Assembly (NCBI GenBank): GCA_001599815.1
Contig: BCIA01000004.1
Location: 4,490,082-4,554,081, forward strand
From: Furcasterigmium furcatum
Lineage: Eukaryota > Ascomycota > Sordariomycetes > Glomerellales > Plectosphaerellaceae
DNA length: 64,000 nt
Direction of reading: 5' to 3'
Shown here piece after piece: positions 23,521-34,611 of this stretch. The translations under genes and the position numbers were made by a program. The notes beneath the pieces were generated by a model that was given only the letters and a program-made list of their open reading frames with translations, made no database searches and was not told where the DNA came from. The number at the start of each line of letters is the position of its first letter. The first letter of the stretch is position 1.

Positions 23521-25835
23521 TCATCCTCGGAAATTGATGACGGCAAGCTGTTCAGGTCAGGTTAGTCAGTGGGCAGCCTCACCCGGTCAACGCATGGGAA
23601 ACACTCACCCTGCTGTTGGCTCCGTATGCAAGCTTATGTCCATCGCAGTCCCACCCCAGGCAGTGCTCATCCTCGTCCTCCGACTCCGAGTTTGTCTTGG
23701 GGCTCGACCATCCCGGGTGTGGCGTTCGCTTCCAGCTGGCCCTTGGAACGTTGTGGTCCCCAACCTTCCAGATCAAGATGCGTGCCCCCGTGGCACCGGC
23801 GATGAATGCGCCGTCTGGTGTGAAAGCAAGTCCAACAATCGGCCCGTTCATCGTGAGGAAGCACTTGGCCTTTTGTTCGGGTTTCCGGGCGTTCCATATC
23901 AGTATCGCGCCATCATCGCCACCCGAAGCAATCAGTCGTTCATCTTGTTCCGGTTGCGCGCCTTCGGGCAGCGGCTGCCATTGCAGTGCTGTGACCGTCC
24001 CGGAATGAGCCGATATGGATTGCCGGTGGCCTGCCTCGTCCCAGAGGTCAATCGCTCCGTGTGTGCTCGATGTTGCTGCCAGTCTCGATCGTTCGTCGTA
24101 TCGGACCTGCAGGAACTGGTCGTCTGGTCGGGTCTCGAATTTCCTCTCCATAGTTATGCCCGTCTCAGCGCAGCGCAGCAAAAGCATGACGTCGCCGCCG
24201 CAAAGCAAGAAATCGGTGTTGTTAACCCACGCGGCGTCGAGGGGCCAGGTCAACAAATCATGGCCGGGTAGCGCGTAAGACAAGTCATTGCCCCCCGACA
24301 GATAGTTGATACTGACAAGAGCGCCGCTGTTCAGCGGAGAAATGGTCAGCAGAGCTGTGTCTGCAGGGTTCCAGCAGAGCTTGAAGACGGGCGGCTCGGG
24401 AACGTTGTACGACAGCTCCAGGTCGCCCTCGCCGTTGCGGATCTGGATCGAGACGACGCCGTCATAGTCGGCAGCAGTCGCAATGCTGTCTCCCCGCGAG
24501 TTCCAAGCTATCTGGCTCACTGTCGCCTTGCGTGGCAGTTCGTTGTCGACAAGGTAGTGAGACGGGCAAGTCGCGCCATTCACGTGATCGCGGCCGGGTT
24601 CTGCAGCTCCAGACGCAGTGGTGGCACGCGAAACTGTCCAAACACAGGCTAGCGCATCGGTCCCAGCAGCCGCCAAGATGGATGGGTCCTTGGGGTTCCA
24701 CTCGCACCGTAGCAGGACGGGTGCATGTTCGCCATTCGCCGTCGACGGCACTGGGGACGAAGGCGACGAGGCTCCTGCTGCTGCCGAGGCGGCGCCGTCG
24801 GGCAGGTCGTCTGGGATCAGTCGCAAAAAGGTCGTAGCTGGCGCGAGTTCCTCAACCTTTTCGACCTGCGTGCCCTGCTCAGGGCCCTCGGTGTGGGCGA
24901 TCGGCGAGGGGGCCTGTTCGCCCTCGAGGGGAGACGGATAAGCGTGGTTGTTGTCCCTGTCGCTGGGCCCTGTTTGGTTGTCTAGCTCCATGGGGGTCGT
25001 GGCTGCACCCACCCCATTTTCGTACCCGTTGCTGAGTCTCGGGCGCTTGGCCGGTGATCCATTCATCTGATGCTGGTGTGACCTGCTGGCGTCGAGTTGT
25101 CGTTTTCGTGAGTTATCGACCTCGTCCATCTCGGCATCGTCGTCGTCCTCCATCTTATGCGGCGGCGGAGCGACGAGAGGCCCGAAGACGCCCGTCTGCA
25201 GGGCCGCTTCTGCCGCTACAGTTTGTGCATCCTGGGGCGTCTGCACGCGAAGGGGGAAAGAGACGTCAGGATCAACGCCGGACAATGGATGCATCGGCTG
25301 GGGATGGGCCTCGTCTCGAGAGGTCGGGAAAGCCGAGTAGGGTACTTACCAGTTTGCGAGCATGTTCTCGCTCGAGCGCATTGTAGCAGAGGCCCTTGTT
25401 GACGACGGAAACGAGGGCGTGGCTTTTGACGTGGCGCGCAAAGTCAAAATGCCTGTGAGGTTCTTGAATGTGCCATTCCTTCTGGAACTTTGCGGCTGCT
25501 TCTCGATAATCTAGATGCACGGAGTGAGGTCAGTAAACCATGCGGCGCGGGAACCCGGTCATCGAGCCGGGTGAGTGAGATCTTTGATCATCGACATACT
25601 GCCTTCCAAGAGGTACCTAAAGCGTGGAGCGGGAAAAGCCCCCTGAAGTCAGCCCAGACCCCCAGAAAGACGCAACGGCGGAGGCGTGTGCACTGCGCTC
25701 TCCTCGAGAGTAGAGTGAGGCAGCTGGACAACGTCTGGCGCGCGTGGGTGACGAGATGCAAAAAAAAACTTGGGGTGAGGCTCACCTCCACACGAGGTAG
25801 TTCACCCTGTCCGAGTCGAGGTATTCCTTCATCAT
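23521..25835 (-). CDS. LisH-WD40 protein of the TBL1/TBLR1/Sif2 family
   Basis: In yeast and animals these proteins are core scaffolds of the Set3C/SMRT-NCoR histone deacetylase complexes; a nuclear co-repressor role is inferred. Exons are 25786-25835, 25600-25616, 25350-25510, 23609-25240 and 23521-23547 (628 residues). Exon 2 is 17 nt, flanked by TTTAG and GTATGT, and supplies RYLLEGN between YLVW and YREAAAKFQ, completing the LisH motif (residues about 6-36). Without it the frame and domain break. An acidic, Pro/Ser-rich linker with a nuclear-localisation-like cluster (SPAKRPR) spans about 75-225. Eight or so WD40 repeats follow (for example ACVWTVSR, IDLWDEAGH, AILIWNARK), and the last exon completes NSRLAVINFRG. 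The start uses the first of two adjacent ATGs (25835 or 25832). Confidence 0.93.
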
Positions 25836-28800
25836 TGCAGGTCAGGGAAAGCCGCAGTGCGCGGCGGACTGCGGGCGGGCAGCAATGCGGCAGCGGTGTC
25901 CTGGTGCGATTCTGTCGTCGAGCAGGCGGGCTGCAGCGGGCGCGTGCAATGCAATGGGGGGCTGGTTGCCGGCAACGAGGTTGTTGATGTGATGAGGGAG
26001 AAGGGAGAGAGATTGAAGTTGAGGAAATCGGCAGAGGACTGGAGTCGGGTGTATGGGAACGGGGCTCCAGCTGCCCTGGCCTGGCCTGGGCTGGCTGGCT
26101 GAACCTGTGAGTGGAAGGCGCCCACCGCCGACCCCAGCAAGGAGCGTCCCCCGAACGGCGCTAAACGAGGGCGGGTGTGGTGCAGTGCAGCACCGGCCCA
26201 GGGCACTTTCCATTTCTCCCACTCACTGGAACTGCCAGGGACCGGCCTGAAAGTACCTCCCGCCTGCGGGGCCGGCGCCTCGGTACCTGTCCAACTAGGT
26301 CACCTCAGATGGAAGCCCGCGCTGGGCTTGCCCTGCATCTGGAACCCGGCCGACACCCGCCCACGAACTCGGACTTGTTCGTTGGACCCTGGTGCCCAGT
26401 CGCTGACGCAGGCTTCGCTTCATGGGATCGACGCCGCGGGCATTCCTGGGTTTGCCTGGATTGTGTCGCCGTCGATGCTGCGAGTGCCTATTTCTAAAGC
26501 AAGCCGTCCAGCAAATAACCACTTTCTAGATTTCATGTGCTGTGCATTTGTGAGGGAAGCGAAGCCCTTCCACTGTCTTTTAGGTATGGGTTCTGGGGTC
26601 GTCTCAAGTCCACCTTGAGGGCAAGGGCCATCAACCATGGTGATGGAGCCTCCAAGATGGCGGTAAGGTATGTGAGGACGACCAGATGCTTCGAGGCCAG
26701 CCCGAATCTCATCTTCCTTTGGAGTACCACCTCGCCCATCTCGCCTCCTCGTCTCCTCGTCCGCTTCGACCGCGTCGTGCCGGGCACGCTGTATTCTCCT
26801 CCGCCTCATGGCGTCTTACATAATGCATGATCCTCCAAGATCTCCACGCCGCCCAAGACAAGACACCCACACCTTGACACCCTCCCACCCGACTTCTGAT
26901 GAGCTCGGGCCCATCCATGTCCGGGCAGAGTAGACAGCACCGACCGAGGTGTCCCAGGGCCTTCATGGCAAACCCAAGTTCCCCACACACAATACCCGTC
27001 TGTCCAGATGGCAGGAAATACTTGTATGATGCAAACTCACTCCTCTCCCACTGCGGATGACAGACCAGCCGGCCGTTTTGACCGCCGGTGTCGAGCATGC
27101 AAGCGAACCCCAAGCTGCAGCAGGTGCCTTCTTGGCTGTGGGTGCCACTCGACATGCGCAAGGCGACAAGCCTCATCCTTCAATGTGGCCCCATGCCCCG
27201 TCCCAAACCAACAACGGAGCAGACTGGCACAGCAGAAGGGGTCGACTTCACCACCCACCAGGCATTCATTTTCCCATCAGCACCCGTTTGCTTCCCTTCG
27301 TCGGGTTTTGCCACAGAGTTCAACGGACACTAGCCTTCTAGTGCTGCTAACTGTCGCCTTAGCACGGAGTGGCCTCCCTGGCAAACTGGGCCGGCATCGC
27401 TCGCCTGGGGCAACGAGTCAGGGCTCGTCAAAAGGCCAAACGAGTTTGATCCAGGTGTGCATGCGCATGGGTACGTGGCATTGGTGATTGAGAGGGGGGG
27501 ATGCTGATTTTGGCTGGGAATCGGTTGCCTCGAGGAAGGGTGGGTTGAACGGGAAAGATCTCTGTGGTTGGCCGAGGCCTTCCGCCGGGGATGTGTCATG
27601 GTGCAGGGGCCGTTCGATCTGAACAAGAATGGGCGCCGGGGGTTTCTTCGCGCCCGACCCACCCACCGCCTCCAAGAGTCCAAGTTCGTGCTGATGGTGA
27701 CGGAGTCTCAGGGTGTCGGCCTGCAAATCTGCAGGCGTTCGGCCCATTGCGGGAAAATCCACTCCAGTCCCTACCCGAACACCGCCTCGAGACCTGTGGA
27801 TGTTGGATCGCGAAGCAACAGCCGTTAGCCCTCATCCAGGTAAAATTGCCCGTCGCTGCTGGGCTTCTTCGGCCTGGGCGTCGAATTTGAGGCGGCGCCC
27901 TCTCCGCAAAGTGACATGCATGTTCCAGGCTTCTTGTTCCAGCGTGTGGACGATCTTGCGCGTGCTACCGCCGGGAATGACATGGCTGCACAGGGGGCAG
28001 GAGATCACTCATGCTAATTTCCGCATGTGCACGACATGCCAGGCTGGCGAGACGGGCATCCTGGCAGTCCGTTCCGTCGAGTTCTGGATCTCTGCTCGTC
28101 GGATCTCTGGTTAAACTCTCAAGGGACGCCCTTCTGCTCGTCATCGTGCCAACCGCGCATGTGGCACCCGTGCCTTGGGCTCGAGGTGGTGTCGAGCGGT
28201 GATGACACCTCCTGGCTGGGCGCCTGGCTATGTAACCAGGATTGGCGTCTGACCGAAATGGACACCCGGCTGTCCTGCAAGGAATGAGCCACGAGATCTG
28301 CCCGTTTCGAGTTTTAGCACGCCAATGGATCAATGAGACCCTAGCCCCATCTCACCATCCAAGCCCGGCTCTGCCGTCGTCCCACCTCCGCTAGCAGATA
28401 AGCGTGCCCAGTGGCAGTTTTCCACCGTGTTCGGTGCATGCCGCCCCCAGATCCTCAGGGTTTCTCCGTCTGGCGGTCCCAACAGGGGTCCCTTCTTCGA
28501 GGCATCTGTGATTGTCCGGGAGACGAAGATGCTGCCGCTGGGATGTCAAGTCCAAAGCCGCCCAGAAGATGGACAGAATCCCGCGCTACGGATCATCCGA
28601 GGCAGGCAGCCGCATCGCATCGCATCGGCGGGGAAAAGGGGGGNGGGAAAAGACGTGGATGGGAAACGAATGCAGGGATCCTGGCAGACAACGCGGCCGC
28701 TGCCGCGAGACAGAGCGAAGAGGTGGCTCGTGCGCCGGCCTTCTGTCGGCCGCGCAATAACCTTGCGCTCCGAACAAGACGAAAGCCACTTGCCCAAGCC

Positions 28801-28971
28801 ACGCGCACCTAGCCCGAACTTATTCCGGCGTAACTGCCGATCCCTGGCTCGAAAAGAACACCATAGCTGACGTACCAGCTCAGCCTCGTGATACTCCAAC
28901 ACCACCCCCAAGACACCACCCAAAACAAAGCTTACGCTGGTATCCGATTATCCCGACAGCAACTGTCCGCG
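25836..28971. other. Gene-free region of 3.1 kb with one undetermined base
   Basis: No gene is supported; many short overlapping open frames exist on both strands without splice-consistent extension. It contains the divergent promoters of the TBL1-like gene and the TMEM115-like gene. The only ambiguous base in the window is the N at 28644, inside a G-rich run. Confidence 0.5.
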
Positions 28972-30138
28972 ATGCCAGCAAGGATAAATATCCCGCCCGT
29001 CACGCGAGTGGTCCTTGGAGCGCTCCTCGTGCAGTCCGTCCTGAGTGCTGCGATCCGCTATCGACAATGGACCGCGACATCTGAGATCGTCATTCCGTAC
29101 CTGACGCTGGTCCCCCAGCTGTCGCTTTTCTACCCGTGGACATTTCTCACAACGACGCTTGTCGAAAGCAACATCTTCACCTTTAGCATTGCCGCCGCAA
29201 CACTCTACTATGGCGGCAGATACTTGGAACGAGCGTGGTCCTCCGCAGAGTTGGCCAAGTTCCTTCTTCTAGTATCCCTGATTCCCAACCTTCTCACCCT
29301 CGTGGTTCTGATTGTGTTTTTCACACTCAGCCGCAACGAGCGCTGGACGTAGGTTGATACCCCGAGCTGAGGAGTCGATCGCATGCTAACATTACCCCTT
29401 TTCTCCAGGCTCACTGTCATCAATGGCACCATCTCGCTCCAGATCTCCTTCCTCGTCGCTTTCAGCCAGCTCGTGCCGGCGCATACCGTGACTCTTTTCC
29501 GAGGCATCCTCTCTCTGAGAGTCCCCCGATTTCCGCTCATCTACCTCGGTGTCATCACCGTCATGGCGCTGTCGCCGCTCCTCTCCATCGCGTCCTTCTT
29601 CCAGGCCCTGTTTGGCCTCCTCGTCAGCTGGACCTACCTCCGCTTCTACAAGAAGGTCTTCCCGGACCTGGATTCTTCTCAGCCGACCGCCCTCCGCGGC
29701 GATGCCAGCGAGACGTTTGCCTTTTCCGAGTTCTTCCCCGGCCCGGCCAAGCCCGTCGTGGCGGCCCTGTCAAACCAGATTTTTGAGGTGCTCGTCGCCA
29801 TGAAGGTCTGCACGCCCTTTGCGCAGGATTCTATCCCCGGCCGGGGCAACTTCATCCACCGCACCGTCCCGGGAAGCGCCAGGGCCGAAGCCGAGCGCCG
29901 CAGGGCCCTTGCCCTCAAGACGCTGGACCAGCGCCTCCACGCCGCGACGAACAATGCCGCCGGGAGGCCGTCCTCGTCATCGTCCCACAACCCCCCGCCT
30001 ACGTCCGGCCCGACGGTGCACATGCAGCCCCAGCCGACCACGCAGACGGCCATGACCTCGCAACCAAGCGCGATGCTGGGCGAGACAAACTATACCCCTG
30101 ATCACGATGAGACGCACGATGGCAAGAACGACTCCTAG
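28972..30138 (+). CDS. TMEM115-like (rhomboid-fold) multi-pass membrane protein
   Basis: TMEM115 proteins (DUF1751) are Golgi/ER membrane proteins with a rhomboid-like fold lacking protease residues; in animals they act in retrograde Golgi transport and glycosylation. Exons are 28972-29348 and 29409-30138 (368 residues); the intron has GTAGGT, CTAAC and CAG ends. Hydrophobic segments lie near residues 10-28, 47-65, 70-86, 97-119, 130-150 and 175-205. Visible family motifs include YPWTFLTTTLVE, YYGGRYLERAWSS and TYLRFYK. I see no rhomboid GxSG serine, consistent with the non-protease branch. The 150-residue tail is disordered and Ala/Ser/Pro/Thr-rich. An in-frame ATG at 28888 would add 28 residues; I prefer 28972 because the protein then starts next to the first hydrophobic segment. 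Confidence 0.88.
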
Positions 30139-33100
30139 AATAGCAACGGCAACGGCAGGATGCAAGAAGCAGCAGGCAGGAGAGCGTGTACTTCGGCTCT
30201 GGCGTCCATGGACGGATATACCTCATAATGGCTTGGTGGGGATTGGAGGAAGCGCATCGCGGGAGTGCGAGTTACTTGTATCAAGCGACTGTCTTTTTTT
30301 CTTCTTCTAAACCATGGTTCCGCCGGGGTGTCGGCGGTAACCTTTTCACCTTGCACTGCTTGAACCGGATGTTTCCCCTTCGGTGACCGTCCGTCCGCCT
30401 TGGATTCTCAACACGATATGGCATATCGGATCTGACGTCAACTCTCAGCCAGTCCTCGCCATAAAAAGCCACCATTGTCGAAAAATGTCCAGGCTTGCAA
30501 GTACACGGCGTTGTTCTCGTGTCCTTCTGCCTCTTTAAAGCCACCAGTGGTTTCCCCTCCCAGAGGCGATCCGGATTGCTGTTTGCCAAAGCCACTTGGC
30601 GCTAGTCTGGGCAAAGCAAGGCAAAGAGGCTGATGTTCCATGCTGACCGGATCCCGCCGAAAACGGGCTTCTTCTAATCATGCACGAGTAAACGGGGGGA
30701 GTTGGGCCGCCCAGGAGACGTGGCGCACCACCCTGCCGGTTCCTAGTGGGAGATGGGGAGAGCGGCTGCGATTTCCCGGGCGTGGTCGCGGGTCCGGGGC
30801 CGGGAATGTGGCGCCAGATGTCAGCGCTTTTTGTGGCTTGCGTGTGGCCTCCCTTGTAACCAGTCGTGGGACCGACGTCTGCCCCCTGGTGTGTCACTGC
30901 ACCCAAGACACACACGCCTTGTTGACTCTAGTGGTCGCAGAGGGACGGAAACGGGTGAGATCATGTCTTACTTGTGGGAGGGCGCGAGGGATGGCCATGG
31001 CGATGCACTGTCTGCGCGGCAAGGTGTGGGAGGGACAGGTACGGCGTAATGAACCAAAACTGGGAGCGGCGACACATGTATGAGGGGTGAGGTTGGACTT
31101 GTCTGCCTGTGCCGGGCGTGTGTGCAACTGTGGGAGGGAGAATAAGCGCGAGAGGGCGCGGGTTGCCGCAGGCAGGTTGATGCTGAGGACAGGCCGGACG
31201 AGAAGCCTGAGATGTCCTCTTCAGAGGAGGGGAGTACTTAGTCGCGATTACTGGGACTCCGTATGTACTATGCAGCACGGCCCGTCCCAGGTGAAGTATC
31301 CATCTGGGCGCTGGAAGGAATACGGGAACGGGAGACGTGTTTGAAAGCCCAGGACGACCGCGGAGCGAGGAGCTGTCGTCCTCCTGGTCCGCCGCTGCGG
31401 TGGAATGGCGCTGTGTGAGCTCGCGGGGCGATGGGATCTGCAGCACGGGCGGGTTTTGGCGAACGTCAGGGCCACGCACCTGGGACCGCCCGGGCTCGGG
31501 AGAAGCAAACGCGCGATCGGTTGTGCGACTTGGGGACGCTGGACGGACGGGTTCGGGCTGCGGGTGCTTTGACGGGGCACGTCAAGACAGCAGGAGGAGA
31601 GAGGCTGAAATCTCCTGGCGAGCCTTGGCCGGCTGTGGCTAGAATCATCCAGGAACTGTCAGAGAACACAGGGGGTTGAGACAGCACGGTTCGGACGACG
31701 AGCCGGGATCGTCGCATATCGAGGAATCTCCAGGGGCTTTCGCTGGGGACCGAGGAGCGGTCTGGTGGGTGGTGGTGACCTTCACTCGTCCTGTTGCGTC
31801 GTCACGTCACGTCGAGGGCGGATAGACCCAGACCGAGCTTGATCTGTCCTGTCCTGCCCTGCCCTGTCCAGCTCACCAGCCAGCCGGAAAAGGAGGCGTC
31901 GTCTCCCTGGCCGCCCCCCCCTCTATCTCATGCGAGTCGATGTTGCTGCGGGCCAGTGCATCACATCTCCGCGCCGTGCCCCAGCCGCCAATCGCGGCCT
32001 CCAACCGGTCCTCTGCAGGAAGCATTGTTGACCACGGGACTGCATTATTACTACTGCCGATATCTATGTACAACAGCAGCGGTGGTCTGTCCACGATGGG
32101 CCCCCGCGACCAAGGCCTGGTGTTTCAGCAACTCCCGAGCTGACAAGGCGCCGATTGGATGTGGTGCCTCGCGCACCAGTAAAGTGGTTTGGGGAGGAAG
32201 AGTGGCTGAGAGCCAGTCGCCTCTGGCTTGGCGATAGACTTCAAGTTGGGATGACGATGGATGAGCGTCCGTCGAGCAAGCACCTCTCACCTCATCCTGA
32301 GGTCATTCCAGTTGGGAAGCCGATCAAAGGCCGAGGGCGTGCTGCTCCGGGGAAATGCGGGCGCGTTCCTGATGAGGCTCTCTGAACAGGGCGTCCACGC
32401 CGCATTCCAGGCCTGGGCCGCCTGTCGTAACTCTGTCATGATGTTGGATGCGACGAAGGGCAATCAGCATCCGACAAGCCTCGCCTCTCCACGCATGTCC
32501 AACGCCACGACGCCGTCAACATCGATCGTATTAACGAATGTACTGACGGGTGTGGGGAGTTGAGGCCAGGCTGATTGCCAAAGTCCCCCATCCCCTTCAT
32601 TGCCGAGGAGGAGAACCTTGTCCCCGTGCTCAATGGCAGTTGGGACACCAGCACGTGGGTGTTTCCCGAAAGGCGTTCTAGTGGCGAGCCCGCCCTCTCT
32701 TCTCCCGCCCATCAGCGCAACCGGGCCGCCGTGTCTCGTGCATTCGAGCCAATCTCCCCGACAAATCGCCAATCCATTTCTTGTCCTCGAGGCGAAATGT
32801 GGCACCACCCACAGAAGCGAAGCCGCAGCATTCACCCTGCGCGCCCGTCAAAGAGGGTGCATAGGGACTCGGAGTTGGGGCCTTTCGTCACATATCATCA
32901 GCGCGATGGCCCGTCGCGCAAATTTTGGCCGGACGGCCTCAGCTCAGTTGTATCGGAGAGGAGGTAAGTACATCAAAGGGTGCCAACCATCCAACGCACC
33001 TAGGCAGGATTATCTGGACGCCGCAGCTTTGTGGGTGAGAGAGGATTGCGGCGGCGGCGACTGCAGCGACGATCTTGATGGTCATGTACATAGGCATCGA

Positions 33101-34611
33101 GTACGCACCGCCGCGTCCATGTGGCCGATGCTGCGCGATCCCTCGGCCGTGTACCTGCTGGGTACAGGCAGCCTCGTCAGTACCGGGCTCGGCATCCGAC
33201 ACTTGAAGTCTAAATAAAATAATGGACCGTAACAAACTGGAAGTTTGGGCTGACCGTTATCACGGGCAGCCCACGTCGTGGCAGGAAAAAACACTCATCC
33301 ACTGCCTCTGAAGGCTGCGGTGTTGGCGTCATGCTCAACTCCCGTCCCAGGTCCCGTTTCTCGCAGCAGGTACCTGGGTAGGTTGGTACTAGGGGAAAGG
33401 CACCTCCGTACCTTATTAGGTACTCTAACCGTCATCAGCCAGCCCCCCCCCCCCCAAAGGTGCGGTAAAGGTAAAGTCGATGCATGGGTGTTGGGCCGGC
33501 CAAATGCGGCGCGTGCGGGAGGAAACGACACCCCAGGCAAGCCCACCGCCCAGCCATGATGAGATGGGCGCCCGCCCGCCGGCCGGGGCAGGGCAGGCAG
33601 CCCAGCCCAGGGCACTTTGCTAGCGCCCCACCGGCTGCGCTGGCTGGGCGGGCGGCATGTCCTCCGTGTTGCGTGCGTCAGTCATCAGCGGCGGGTGGGC
33701 CGCCCCCAAGCACGCTCTTGGCACCTGAGCGAGGTGCTGCTGGGTCAGAGACCCGAAGAGCAACGACAGGGGTCCGCTCCCGGGGGAAGGAACTGCAGCA
33801 GTGTGGAAACCGAACGCCAGGCTAAGGCGGGTGGGTCGGCCCCAAGGCCCCAGCCCGGACAAGCCTGATGGATGGCAGCGATGGAAGGAGAAAAAAAAAA
33901 GGGGTGCGCCCCGCTACGACGACGGTCCCCCCCTTTCGCTGCCAAGAGAAGGGGGGGGGGGGGGGGGGGGGAGGCAAGGGTATGCAGTCCTTGGGGGTGG
34001 CAGGTAGAAAGGCCCACGCCCCTTCGTGGGTTAGGTGAGTTTCTCGTGGGAGAAGACCGGAGGGAACGCAGCCCTTCCTCTTCCCTTCCCGTCCGTTATT
34101 CTCGTCGCCAACGCAATTCTGTCCAGACCACCCGTTGCATCCGCGTGGTTCTTCTTCGTGGCCCGTATCCTCCTGCTGGCCGTCTGCGCTCATCAGACCC
34201 GCCATCGCGACCTCATATCTTCTCATTACATTGCCCTCCCTTCTGTGTCTGTGTTTTTTTCCCGCCTCTCCGCCTCGTTGGCGTGCCACATCCGCGCGCC
34301 TCAACCCTCCCAGCGCCGAGCATCGCCTGCCTGGTGACGAGCCCGCCGACGACTATTCAACCCGCCCATCCTGTCGCAGACAAGCTCCTCGCTCGCTGTC
34401 TGAGATCACCGTACCGTACCAGTCAGGAGCTTTAGGGAGATTCCTGCATCTACGTTGGCGATATTATCCATCCGCCGTCCAACCGTGCACGTTCCATAGC
34501 TCTTCCAGGTTGCGGCTCAACCACCCACATACGTCCTGTTTTGGCGGCATCACGCCCCCCCAATTGAGAGTCTTTACTCTGTAGGACCGGCTGTCGATTT
34601 CACTCGTCATC
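30139..34611. other. Gene-free region of 4.5 kb upstream of cyc8
   Basis: No gene is supported. Low-complexity tracts include C12 at 33444-33455, an A10 run ending at 33900 and G21 at 33951-33971. From about 34070 to 34600 the plus strand becomes C/T-rich and is probably the promoter and 5' leader of cyc8. A long leader or regulatory region is plausible for a global co-repressor but cannot be shown from sequence. Confidence 0.5.
33951..33971 (+). repeat. Uninterrupted G21 homopolymer
   Basis: Twenty-one consecutive G residues, preceded by an A-run ending at 33900 and a short C-run. It could form G-quadruplex structures and is also a common site of length error in assemblies. Confidence 0.9.

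Noticed and set aside
28427..28870. 147-codon frame containing the N base
   Set aside because: Ambiguous base in a G-run, several frames equally open, no family similarity.
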